Assembly (NCBI GenBank): GCA_037439785.1
Contig: JBBIVJ010000004.1
Coordinates: 1 to 64,000 of the forward strand
Direction: 5' to 3'
DNA: 64,000 nt
Source: DSVZ01 sp037439785
GTDB taxonomy: Bacteria > Verrucomicrobiota > Verrucomicrobiia > Limisphaerales > J093
The notes under the pieces are model-generated. The model worked only from the letters and a program-made list of their open reading frames with translations, made no database searches and was not told the DNA's origin. Below are positions 23,674 through 32,296 of the stretch, piece by piece. The position numbers were made by a program, and so were the translations under genes. Numbering within the stretch: position 1 is the stretch's first letter; each line of letters begins with the position of its first letter.

Positions 23674-25194
23674 GTGGACGTTGCCCCCTCCCCGCCGCGC
23701 CTGGTCATGCGCGGCATCGTCAAGCGCTTCGGCGCCACGGTGGCGCTGGCGGGGGTGGACCTGGCGGTGGCGGCCGGGGAGGTGCTGGCGTTGGTGGGGG
23801 AAAACGGCGCCGGCAAAAGCACGCTCATGAAGGTGCTCGCCGGTGTGTACCGGCCCGACGCCGGCCAGATGGAACTGGAGGGGCGGCCGTTCGCTCCGTC
23901 CCATCCCCTGGAGGCGCGCCGGGCGGCCGTGGCCATGATTTATCAGGAGCTGTCCCTGGCCCCGCACTTGACGGTCGAGGAGAACATTGTTCTGGGGCTG
24001 GAACCGCACCGGTTGGGCTGGCTGGACCGCCGCGAGATGCGCGCGCGCGCGGCCGCGGCGCTCGGGCTGTTCGAGCACCCCGAAATCCATCCCGACCGCC
24101 CCGTGGGGGAACTGCCGCCCGCCGCGCAGCAACTGGTGGAAATCGCCCGCGCCCTGGCCAGCGGTTGCCGGGTGCTGGTGCTGGACGAACCGACCGGCAG
24201 TCTGGCCGCGCGGGATGTGGCGCGGCTTTTTGCCCTCATCCGCCAGCTCAAGGCCCGGGGGCTCGCCCTGGTGTACATCTCGCACTTCCTGGAAGAGGTC
24301 CGGCAGGTAGCCGACCGCCTCAGCGTGCTGCGGGACGGCCGCACGGTGGGCGGCGGGCCGGTCGAGGGCTTCAGCCCCGCGCAAATCGTGAGCCTGATGC
24401 TCGGGCGGGAGGTGCACGAACTGTATCCCCGCAACAGGCGAGTGCCCGGCGAGACCGTGCTCGAAGTGCGCGAACTGGCCGGCCGGACGCGGCCGCTCTC
24501 GGCCTCGCTCACCCTGCATCGCGGGGAGGTGGTGGGCTTGGCCGGCCTGGTGGGGGCGGGACGGACCGAGCTGCTGCGCTGCGTGTTCGGTCTGGACCCC
24601 GTGCGGCACGGCACGGTGCGGGTGGGGGCGTTTGTCGGGCCGGCGTCGCCCGCAGCGCGGTGGCGTCAGGGGGTGGGGTTTCTGAGCGAAGACCGCAAGC
24701 GGGAGGGTCTGGCGTTGGCCTTGAGCGTGGCGGACAACGTCACGCTGTCGCGGCGGGAAGGATTGGGGCCGGGGCCGCTGGTATGGCCCGCGCGGCAGGC
24801 GGCGGCCGCAGCCCGCTGGATCGCGCGGTTGGGCATACGGTGTCGGGGCGCGTGGCAGGGGGTCGGCGAGCTTTCCGGCGGCAACCAGCAGAAAGTGGCC
24901 CTGGCCCGGCTGCTCGAGCATGACGTGGACGTGTTGCTGCTCGATGAGCCGACGCGCGGGATTGACGTGGGAGCCAAAGTGGCGATCTACCGCCTGCTGG
25001 ACGAGCTGGCCAGTGGCGCGGGCGGGCGGCCGCCGAAGGCAATTTTGATGGTGAGCAGTTACCTGCCGGAGTTACTGGGGGTGTGTGACCGGATCGCGGT
25101 GATGTGTCGCGGCCGACTGGGGCCGGCCCGGCCGGTCTCGGAGGTGGATGAACACGCACTCCTGCTCGAGGCCACGGGGCAGGGGAGCGGGTGA
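23674..25194 (+). CDS. Sugar-type ABC transporter ATPase (RbsA/MglA-like), orphan
   Basis: A double-ATPase subunit of about 506 residues for a monosaccharide importer. The first domain has Walker A GENGAGKST (about residues 42-50), the Q-loop YQELSLAPHLTVEENI and Walker B VLVLDEPTGSL, but its signature is degenerate (LPPAAQQLVEIARAL). The second has no Walker A (GLVGAGRTELL, as in RbsA), SEDRKREGL, a good signature LSGGNQQKVALARLL and Walker B LLLDEPTRGID. This asymmetry is normal for the family. What is missing is the permease and the binding protein: downstream lie only repeats and unrelated genes. Start GTG 23674 or ATG 23707; I prefer the former. It may act with permeases encoded elsewhere, or with the Gfo/Idh/MocA gene upstream as a functional pair (inference). 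Confidence 0.85.
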   Translation: MDVAPSPPRLVMRGIVKRFGATVALAGVDLAVAAGEVLALVGENGAGKSTLMKVLAGVYRPDAGQMELEGRPFAPSHPLEARRAAVAMIYQELSLAPHLTVEENIVLGLEPHRLGWLDRREMRARAAAALGLFEHPEIHPDRPVGELPPAAQQLVEIARALASGCRVLVLDEPTGSLAARDVARLFALIRQLKARGLALVYISHFLEEVRQVADRLSVLRDGRTVGGGPVEGFSPAQIVSLMLGREVHELYPRNRRVPGETVLEVRELAGRTRPLSASLTLHRGEVVGLAGLVGAGRTELLRCVFGLDPVRHGTVRVGAFVGPASPAARWRQGVGFLSEDRKREGLALALSVADNVTLSRREGLGPGPLVWPARQAAAAARWIARLGIRCRGAWQGVGELSGGNQQKVALARLLEHDVDVLLLDEPTRGIDVGAKVAIYRLLDELASGAGGRPPKAILMVSSYLPELLGVCDRIAVMCRGRLGPARPVSEVDEHALLLEATGQGSG

Positions 25195-25708
25195 AACGCG
25201 GGGGAATCCCGGCGGCGCTCTGGCGCCGCGGGCGTGAGCTGGCGGGGAGGAGGGGCGCCCCGTGACCGCGGCGGCAACAGGGTAGCGCCGACTGGCGGTT
25301 GGCCGTTTCGCGGGCGGGCAGCCCGCGGGGCGGCCTCCGACGCTGGCATCCTTTGCCGACTGGCCATCGGCGATACGGCAGGCGGGCAGCCTGCGCTACG
25401 TCGGGGCTGTGGCCGGGGCGGCGGCGCTCCCCCTGTATCCGATGCCGGACGGGAGGGCCGGGCGATTTGGGGGGATGCCACCCCTGGCCTTCGAGCTTCG
25501 ACTTGTGGTGCAGGCCTCCGGCCTGCCGAGGTGGTGCAGGCCTCCGGCCTGCAGGGTTTGCAGGCGGGACGCCTGCACCACAGGCCCCGTTTGCAGGCGG
25601 GACGCCTGCACCACAGGCCCCGTTTGCAGGCGGGACGCCTGCACCACAGGCCCCGCCTGCATCGCCGACTGGCCATCGGCGCGAGCCGGCGGAGCGGCGG
25701 GGCGCTGT
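25195..25708. repeat. Intergenic interspersed-repeat cassette C
   Basis: A gene-free stretch of 514 bases dominated by palindromes: a CCGTGACCGCGGCGG element (25260-25274), several CCGACTGGCCATCGGC-type elements (near 25289, 25356 and 25665), two GCAGGCC-TCC-GGCCTGC palindromes (25510-25526, 25536-25552) and a tandem array listed separately. It has the same element types as cassettes A and B. It separates the ABC ATPase gene from the convergent DUF3616 gene. Confidence 0.75.
25556..25654. repeat. Three exact tandem copies of a 33-bp palindromic unit
   Basis: Units 25556-25588, 25589-25621 and 25622-25654 are identical. Each contains the hairpin GCAGGCG-GGA-CGCCTGC followed by ACCACAGGCCCC, which is the reverse orientation of the palindromes at 25510 and 25536. 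There are no unique spacers, so this is not a CRISPR array. Confidence 0.92.
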
Positions 25709-26713
25709 TTAGCGTCCGGGCAGCGGCAGGGGCAGGTCCAGGGCCCGGAATCGCCGCTGGGCGGGGTCGGGGAGGTCCTGGCAGTCGCAGTCGCCGATGC
25801 GCCGGCCGCCATCGTCGCTGAGCACCAGCTCCTGAGCGCCGTTTCCGGTCGGCGGCGCGAGCAACGCCTCGGGCCGGAAGCGGCGGGGCAGGGGCGCCGG
25901 CCACGGCACGGAGTGCGTGGCGTGGGGGGGGCCTTCCCAGACATACAGGCGGAAGCCCCCGCCGCCGTTGGCGGGCCCGGCCAGAATCCAGCAGCGTCCC
26001 CTCACCCAGAGCAGGTCGCGCACGCCCAGGCCGCCCAGGTTCAGGGTCACGGGCTCGCCCAAGCGAGCGCGCTCACCCCGCAGCAGGGCTCCGGGATTCA
26101 ACAGCGGCACCAGGATCGCCCGGCGGTCGAGCACCGGACTGCGGAAGCCCAGCCAGAGCGCGCCGTCCGGCGACGCGGCCAGGCCTTCCAGGTTGAGGCC
26201 GCCTTCCTCCGGCGCGCGGGAGGCCGCGGTGGCGAGCGAGAACGGTTGCAGGCGGCGGTCGGCCAGCAGGTCGTCCAGCAATTGCCGGTACGGCTGGCCC
26301 ACCGGCTCGAGCCCGGGGGGGTGCGGGGCGGGCTGGGGCTGCACCCGGGTGGCGAAAAGGCGCTGGCGATTGGGCGCGGCGCGGCCCTCGGCGGTACGGC
26401 TGTGGGAACCGAGCCACCAGACGAGGTCGCCGGCGCGGGCCGCGCCTTCGAGGTCCACCTCGCGCCGCCGCCGGTTCAGGTCCAGGAAGGCACTGACGTC
26501 CAGCGTCGCGACCGGTTGCGGGGTCCGGAGCCGGTACACGCGCAAGAGGGAATCCTCGTCGCTGGCCACCACGAGGTGGTCGGCATCGAGGTACGCGCCG
26601 GCCGAGGCGCTGCACGTGCCCCGGTACTCGAAGGGCAGGGCCGCTGCCCTGGCCGCCAGGAGGCCGGCCAGCGCGGCCGCCGCCGTGGTCAGGGACGGGA
26701 CCAGACACGTCAT
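25709..26713 (-). CDS. Secreted DUF3616 protein
   Basis: A 334-residue protein with a signal peptide (MTCLVPSLTTAAAALAGLLA, cleavage near AARAAA). The mature part matches DUF3616: DLEGAARAGDLVWWLGSHSRTAEG is the family core (given here in sequence order within residues about 90-115), then NRQRLFATRV, GGLNLEGLAASPDGALWLGFR, and a final GGGGFRLYVWEG. The fold is probably a propeller of short blades; no catalytic role is known. ATG 26713 is chosen for the signal peptide; a longer frame reaching 27427 is a shadow of the upstream gene. It lies 86 bases after the six-module Ig-like gene on the same strand, so co-transcription is possible. Confidence 0.78.
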   Translation of the reverse strand: MTCLVPSLTTAAAALAGLLAARAAALPFEYRGTCSASAGAYLDADHLVVASDEDSLLRVYRLRTPQPVATLDVSAFLDLNRRRREVDLEGAARAGDLVWWLGSHSRTAEGRAAPNRQRLFATRVQPQPAPHPPGLEPVGQPYRQLLDDLLADRRLQPFSLATAASRAPEEGGLNLEGLAASPDGALWLGFRSPVLDRRAILVPLLNPGALLRGERARLGEPVTLNLGGLGVRDLLWVRGRCWILAGPANGGGGFRLYVWEGPPHATHSVPWPAPLPRRFRPEALLAPPTGNGAQELVLSDDGGRRIGDCDCQDLPDPAQRRFRALDLPLPLPGR

Positions 26714-26799
26714 GACGGGATTCTGCGTGCCGGCGCTCCCGCGCGCCGCCCTCGGGGGGCGGCCTGGCGGGGGCGTGGCGCCGGCGCGCGGTGGGTATC

Positions 26800-29700
26800 T
26801 CACGGTTCCGGCTCGAAGACCAGCCGCCATTCCTCCGGCGCGTGTTTCCAGATCCAGAAGCCTTCGCCGGGTGCGATCACCGGCGGCGGTGCCGGCTGGA
26901 AGGTGGTGCCGTCCAGCCACTGGTCCTCGGCACGGACGACGAACCGCAGTTCGGCCGGCCAGGCATCCCAGCGGGCCAGGATCTCGAGCGGTTGCACCGG
27001 GCAGGCCAGGTCGGAGTCCAGCCGGCCGATCCAGGGCAGGGGCAGGGCCTGGAGCGACCAGCCGGCGGGCAGTTCGCGCACCAATTCGCCGGTGGGGACC
27101 GTGCCCTGCCAGGTCAGGCGGTACACGTCCGAGGTCGGGTTGCCGATCAGGCAGGCCTCGCCCGGGAGCAGTTCCTCGTCGGGGGTGGACCAGCCGTCGT
27201 CCCAGAGGGTGTTGATGGTGAAGCCGCGTCCGTCCGGGTAGTACTTGTACACGAGGGTGTCCACCGGCAGACCGGCCAGGAGATCGGCCAGGCGCGGGCT
27301 GGGGGGGATCAGCGGCAGACCGACCATGGAAAAGCCGGGCAGCAGCTCGACCTCGATGAAGCCGGCGATGTCGCTGCTCACCCGCCCGGTGCGGACGCTG
27401 CGCAGGCGGTAGAAGCGATTGGTCCACTGGCGGGCCTCGGGAGACTCGGCCAGGTCCAGGGTCGGGCCGGTGTGCGTCAGCCGCAGCAGCACCGACCAGT
27501 CGGCGAGGTTGGTCGAGCCTTCGAGGTCGAACTCGGGCCCCGCCTCGGCCGCGACGCGCAGGGTGAACGCGCCGCGGGTGCCGTTGCCCGCCCGCATCAC
27601 CCGGCCCACTTCGAGGGTGGCGGTGGCGGAATAGACCACGTGGTTCGGTCCCACCAGCACGGAGCGGTAGTCGCCGGCGTCGGCCGGAGTGGCGGAGTCA
27701 AAACTCAGCAGCGACCCGGTGGCGTCGGGCACGACCACCCAGCCCTCGGGCGTGCGCCGCTCCCAGTACACGGTCAGGTAGTTGGTGGCCACGACCGGGA
27801 AGGAGATGGGGGTGCTTTCGATGACCCAGTAAAACTCCGGCGGTTGCTGGAGGATGCGCGGCGGTTCCGCGGCCACCAACCGGAAGGATTTCAGCCCGGT
27901 CAATTGGCCGGGCGGAGCGCCGTAACCGCCGGTGATGACGGTGAAAGGTTCGGATTGTCCGGCGCGCCCGATGGCGGCCGCCTGTTCATAGGTGGCGCCA
28001 AAGTACGAGTCCCAGGCGCGGACCTGGACCCAGATTTCGGTGTCCGGCGGCACGTTGGGCAGGAAGCGAAGATCGCCGGCAAAAATCCCGGCACTGGCGC
28101 CTGACAGGAACGACGAAGAAGTGCCCGTTGGCGCCAGGGCGTCGGGTGCAGGGCCCACCCAGAGCCCGGCACGGTAGCGGAGACCACTCAGCGGCGTCGT
28201 GCCGTCGGCCTCGAAGATCGGGACGCCGTGGTTGGCAAACCAGACGGTGCCGCCGCCGGTGGGGGCGATCACGGTGAGGCGGGCAGGCTCGGTGGTGATC
28301 GCGCCCACCCGGTTGGCAACCCTCACCGCGTAGTCGCCGGAGTCCGCCACGGTGACCCGCCCCAGCTCCAGCCGCGGGCCGTTGGCGCCGGGGATGGGTT
28401 CGCCGTTGCGGAACCACTGGTAGGTGACCCCCGCGGGATTCTGGACCATCACCTCGATGCTGAACGGGCGGTTCAGCACCACTTCCAGCTCGGTGGGCCA
28501 GTGCGCCAGCGCGGGCCGTTGCTGCAGGTTGAAGGCCGCCAAACCGGTCAGCGGCGCCGGTGCGGGCTGCGGCGCGCCGGGACCGCCGGTGGGGACGGCC
28601 AGGGTCTCGGACCGCGCCCGCGGCAGGTCCAGGGCTTCGGCCTGCGCGAAGGTGTCTGCGAGCAGGATGTCCCAGACCCGCACCTCGACGTAGGCTGTCT
28701 GGCCCGGCGCCAGGCCGGGGATGACCACGGCCGGTTGGCGGGCGGGGTCCCAGTAACCGGCCCGCGCGCCGGTGCCCAGCGGCAGCGGAACGGACACCGG
28801 TTGCAAGGTGTCGGGCGAAGGTCCGGCCCAGATTTGCGCCACGTAATTCGGGCCGGCCAGCGGCGTGGTTCCATCCGGTCCCAGCACGCGGGCATCCACG
28901 CCGTGGTCCGGGTCGAGGTTGCTTACCCACAGGCTGGCCCCCCAGGGCCAGGAGGCCACCGTGACCAGGGCCGCCGGGCTGGTGAGTTGACGGCCGCGGT
29001 CGCTCACCCGGACCTGGTAAAGGCCGGTGTCGTCCGGTTCGAGCGCGGTCAGTTCCAACCAGGCGTTGGTGGCGCCGGGCAGGTCCTCGCCGTTGCGCTG
29101 CCACTGGTAAGCCAGGGGGCCGTCGCCACGCGCCCGGACCCGCAGCGTGGTCTGCTCGCCGGCCAGGAAGACGCCGGAGGCGGGCGGTTCGAGAATCTCC
29201 AGCGCCGGCTGGAGCGCGAAGCTGGTCAAGCCGGCCAGGTCTGCGGGCAGTCCGGGGGGTGAGCCCGCCCCGCCGGTGCTCACAGTGAACGGCGCCGACA
29301 GGCCATAGCGCGCGCCGGCGGCCCGGGCGGCCTCGAAGGTGTCGCCGCGCCCGGCGTCCCAGACCCGGACCTGCACGGTGGCCACCGCGCCGGCCGGCAC
29401 GCCGGGCACATGGCGCACCCGATCCGGCGTCACCCAGTAGCCGGCGGTGGGGCCGGGGAGATCGGGAAAGACCGCCGGGGGGCCGGCCGGTTCGAGGTGG
29501 TCGGCATCCGGGCCGCCCCAGAGTTGAGCCAGGAAGTTTGTTCCGCTGAGCCGGGTGATGGCCTCGGTATCAAAGACCGGCGCGTCCAGGCCGATGAAAA
29601 GCACCCGGTTGGCGAAGTTCACCGTGCCGAGGCGCTGGTCGCGGACATCCAGCCACGCCCCCGCACTGCGCATCACTCCCCACCGGCTGGTCAGCGTCAC

Positions 29701-31758
29701 GTGGTAATGACCGGCGTCGGCCTGGCGGACCTGGTCCCAGGCCAGGCGCGCCGTGGTGGCGCCCGGAACCGGCATGCCCTCGTGCCACCATTGAAACGCC
29801 ACCGGCTCCGAACTTTCGACAACCACCTCGAGGGCGGCGGCCGCTGCGGCGTGAACCACCCCCGACACGGGCTGAGCCGTGATGCGCGGCGGGAAGCCCA
29901 GCCGGAAACTTTGCAGGCCGGTCAGCAAGGGGGCGTGCCTGCCGGCCAGGCCCTTCTCGCCGGCGGTGAGGGCCAGCACTTCGGACACCCCCACCGGCGT
30001 GCCGGCCGCGGCTGCGGCTTCAAAACTCGGTCCGGCGCCGGCTCGCCACACCCGCACCTGCATCCAGGCCGTTTGCCCGGGCGGCACGCTCGGGAGGTTG
30101 ACCTCACGCCACTCGGGCGAAGCCTCCCAGTAACCGGCGGCCGCCCCGTCCCCAAACGGCCGCGGCATCCCCACCGGCGCCAACTGCTCGGGGGTGGGGC
30201 CGGCGTACAGTTGTGCGCGGAAGCGGCCATCGAGCCGCGTCCGGCCGTCCACATCAAAAACCGGCGCATCCAGCCCCGCCGGCAGGTCCGGCCCGGGCAG
30301 CCAGAAGTTGGCGAAGGTGACCCAGCCCCCCGGCGGCGTGGTGGTCAGGCTGACCACGGCAGGCCCGGTCTGCACCGCGCCGGTGGCGTTGGCCACGCGG
30401 ACGGTGTAGGCGCCCACGTGTTCCAGGCCCACGGCCGGCACGGCGAACACGGCGTTGGTCTCGCCGGCCAGAACCTCGCCATTGCGGAACCACTGGTAAG
30501 TGACCGGTTGCTCGCTGACCACTTCCACTTCCAGCCGCAGCGGTTCTCCGGGGTACAAGGTCACCGACTCCGGCCCGCGCACCACCTGCGGCACCTGCAC
30601 CAGACAAAAACTCTGCAAGCCCGCCAGCGGTGGCGGAGGCGCCGTTGGCGTGCCGAGGGCCGGCTGGACCGGGAAGACTTCCGAAACACCGTGCTTGAGG
30701 CCGCGGGCTACGGCGTCTGCAAACGATCCTGCCCCCGCGGCATCCCAAACCCGCACCTGGGCCAGGAGGGTGCCGCCGGGAGCAAGGTCCGGCACCTCCA
30801 GCCACGTCGGCGCGAAGAAACCGGGCGAGCCGAACTCTTGCGGAGCGCCCAAGGGCTGAAGGGCGTCGGCGGTCGGCCCCAGCCAGAGTTGGGCCACGAA
30901 GTTTGTGCCCTGCACCGGCGTGCGGCAGTCGGTGTCGTACACCGGGGCCTCGATGCCGGGGGCGTGATTCGCAAATAAGACCGCGGGGCTGATGGGCGGG
31001 GCGACCCAGCGCAGCGTAGCAGGTGCGCTGAGGGCGGAACCGAGGCTGTTGGCGACTGCGACCGTGTACTCCCCCAGGTCATCCGGTCCCGCGGCGGGGA
31101 GGGTCAAGGTGGGACCCGTGGCGCCGGGCAGGTCCGCGCCGTTGCGGCGCCACTGGTAGGACAGCGGCGGCGTGCCCGTCGCCACGGCGATGAAGGTCGC
31201 CGAACCGCCCGGATAAATGGCGAGGCTGTCCGGCGTGATGCGCACCCGGGGCGGCTGGGGCACCTCCTGCAGGCAGAAGCTCTCCAGCCCCACCAGGTCC
31301 GCCGGCAGGCGCGGCGGGCCGTTGCCGGTGTCCCCGCCCGCCTCCACCAGGAACGGCCGGGACCGGCCCTGCTTGAGCGGTGGGCAGGACTCGCCTTCCG
31401 GGCAGGGGGCCGGTTGCCAGGCACGCAGTTCGACCCAGACCCGGCTGCCTGCAGGGAACGGCAGGTTGACCGGGTTGCCGCTGCTCACGTAGCCGGTGCC
31501 TTGGCCGTCCCGCGTTCGGAACGGCACCGGCACGCCCACCGGCGCGAGGGTGTCGGGCGACGCGCCGACGTAAAGCTGGGCCACAAAGCCCTCCCCCAGT
31601 GGCGTCTGGCAATCCACGTCAAAGACCGGCGCGTCCAGCCCCGCCGGGGTCACGCGGTTGTTGAAGTACAGGGTGCCGGGACCGGCCGCACGCAGGGCGA
31701 CCGGGCCGGCGAGGGCGACCGCCACTCCGAAGAGGTGGAACCAGGCGGGGTGTTTCAT
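26800..31758 (-). CDS. Secreted six-module Ig-like repeat protein
   Basis: A 1,652-residue secreted protein with a signal peptide (HLFGVAVALAGPVALRAAG). Six repeats of roughly 230 residues begin near residues 27, 259, 479, 712, 943 and 1173. Each has a beta-rich module opening with phrases such as VxFANxxxxGLDAPVFDxD, then FxAQLWxGPxxDxLxPxGxP, a VQVRVWD segment and GLxSFxLQ. Each is followed by an Ig-like domain with YQWxRNGxxLPGAT and DxGxYxVRVAN. After the sixth Ig domain come a segment with FYRLRSVRTG and a C-terminal part (LVYKYYPDGRGFTINTLWDDG, in sequence near residue 1510) seen in other secreted proteins of this phylum. No catalytic motif is visible. A surface adhesin or glycan-binding role is inferred from architecture only. 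Confidence 0.82.
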   Translation of the reverse strand: MKHPAWFHLFGVAVALAGPVALRAAGPGTLYFNNRVTPAGLDAPVFDVDCQTPLGEGFVAQLYVGASPDTLAPVGVPVPFRTRDGQGTGYVSSGNPVNLPFPAGSRVWVELRAWQPAPCPEGESCPPLKQGRSRPFLVEAGGDTGNGPPRLPADLVGLESFCLQEVPQPPRVRITPDSLAIYPGGSATFIAVATGTPPLSYQWRRNGADLPGATGPTLTLPAAGPDDLGEYTVAVANSLGSALSAPATLRWVAPPISPAVLFANHAPGIEAPVYDTDCRTPVQGTNFVAQLWLGPTADALQPLGAPQEFGSPGFFAPTWLEVPDLAPGGTLLAQVRVWDAAGAGSFADAVARGLKHGVSEVFPVQPALGTPTAPPPPLAGLQSFCLVQVPQVVRGPESVTLYPGEPLRLEVEVVSEQPVTYQWFRNGEVLAGETNAVFAVPAVGLEHVGAYTVRVANATGAVQTGPAVVSLTTTPPGGWVTFANFWLPGPDLPAGLDAPVFDVDGRTRLDGRFRAQLYAGPTPEQLAPVGMPRPFGDGAAAGYWEASPEWREVNLPSVPPGQTAWMQVRVWRAGAGPSFEAAAAAGTPVGVSEVLALTAGEKGLAGRHAPLLTGLQSFRLGFPPRITAQPVSGVVHAAAAAALEVVVESSEPVAFQWWHEGMPVPGATTARLAWDQVRQADAGHYHVTLTSRWGVMRSAGAWLDVRDQRLGTVNFANRVLFIGLDAPVFDTEAITRLSGTNFLAQLWGGPDADHLEPAGPPAVFPDLPGPTAGYWVTPDRVRHVPGVPAGAVATVQVRVWDAGRGDTFEAARAAGARYGLSAPFTVSTGGAGSPPGLPADLAGLTSFALQPALEILEPPASGVFLAGEQTTLRVRARGDGPLAYQWQRNGEDLPGATNAWLELTALEPDDTGLYQVRVSDRGRQLTSPAALVTVASWPWGASLWVSNLDPDHGVDARVLGPDGTTPLAGPNYVAQIWAGPSPDTLQPVSVPLPLGTGARAGYWDPARQPAVVIPGLAPGQTAYVEVRVWDILLADTFAQAEALDLPRARSETLAVPTGGPGAPQPAPAPLTGLAAFNLQQRPALAHWPTELEVVLNRPFSIEVMVQNPAGVTYQWFRNGEPIPGANGPRLELGRVTVADSGDYAVRVANRVGAITTEPARLTVIAPTGGGTVWFANHGVPIFEADGTTPLSGLRYRAGLWVGPAPDALAPTGTSSSFLSGASAGIFAGDLRFLPNVPPDTEIWVQVRAWDSYFGATYEQAAAIGRAGQSEPFTVITGGYGAPPGQLTGLKSFRLVAAEPPRILQQPPEFYWVIESTPISFPVVATNYLTVYWERRTPEGWVVVPDATGSLLSFDSATPADAGDYRSVLVGPNHVVYSATATLEVGRVMRAGNGTRGAFTLRVAAEAGPEFDLEGSTNLADWSVLLRLTHTGPTLDLAESPEARQWTNRFYRLRSVRTGRVSSDIAGFIEVELLPGFSMVGLPLIPPSPRLADLLAGLPVDTLVYKYYPDGRGFTINTLWDDGWSTPDEELLPGEACLIGNPTSDVYRLTWQGTVPTGELVRELPAGWSLQALPLPWIGRLDSDLACPVQPLEILARWDAWPAELRFVVRAEDQWLDGTTFQPAPPPVIAPGEGFWIWKHAPEEWRLVFEPEP

Positions 31759-31787
31759 GGTCTCGATTCGGGTTTGGTGGTGATGAC

Positions 31788-31815
31788 ACTAAACAGTTTC
31801 CGTGCCAGAAAGCAA
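31788..31815 (-). promoter_or_regulatory. Promoter of the six-module Ig-like gene (with leader)
   Basis: Minus strand: TTGCTT (31815-31810), 16-base spacer and TTTAGT (31793-31788), 29 bases before the ATG at 31758. Unlike the leaderless units, this leaves an mRNA leader of about 20 bases. Confidence 0.4.
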
Positions 31816-32258
31816 GGTGTCCGCGGCGGTGGAGGAAGTCTGAGGTCCGAAGTGGAGAAATAGGGAACTCAGGAAGGCAGGAAGGGTTCAGATACCGGAT
31901 GCCGGGTGGGGAGGAGCAAGCCGGGTCGGGGGGGACGCCGCCCCTCCCACGAGCACCCCGGGAGGGACCGCGTCCCGCGGGTCCCAACAAGACGTGCAGG
32001 TTGTCATACCGGTGTGAGCCGGCAGAGAGCTTGTCCGCCGCGTGACCGCTGCGGCCACGGGCATTCGGTATCTGCCCTGGGCCGAGACCCAGCAACGGCT
32101 CGGGCATTGAAAAGGTTGAAGGGGTGAAAAGTGATTGGGGTGAGCAGGTGCCCAGACACAACTCCCCGTGTACCCCCCTTCCTGCCTTCCTGAGTTCCCA
32201 ATGCCTCGCCTTCGACCTTCGGACTTCGACCTTTGACCTTCACCTGCGCCGCCCCGCA
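31816..32258. repeat. Intergenic cassette D with a 24-bp perfect inverted repeat
   Basis: No gene. Bases 31863-31886 are the exact reverse complement of 32176-32199 (the CCTTCCTGCCTTCCTGAGTT box), so the repeat occurs in both orientations about 290 bases apart. Between them lie GGGAGGGACCGCGTCCCGCG (near 31961-31980), the CCGGTGTGAGCCGGC core (32012-32026) and a one-mismatch CCGCCGCG-TGAC-CGCTGCGG palindrome (32035-32054). A CTTCGACCTTCGGACTTCGA run follows at about 32211-32230. Confidence 0.75.
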
Positions 32259-32287
32259 TTGACCCCCGCCCGGCGCGGCGGTATCAC
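32259..32287 (+). promoter_or_regulatory. Leaderless-type promoter of the DUF1080 gene
   Basis: TTGACC (32259-32264), 17-base spacer and TATCAC (32282-32287), nine bases before the ATG at 32297. One of the best matches in the window. Confidence 0.55.
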
Positions 32288-32296
32288 ACGCGCAAC

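Noticed and set aside
25556..25654. Possible CRISPR array
   Set aside because: The copies are directly adjacent with no unique spacers, and the unit is a dispersed palindrome; no cas genes.
31816..32258. Insertion sequence
   Set aside because: Inverted repeats are present, but there is no transposase reading frame or target duplication that I can see.
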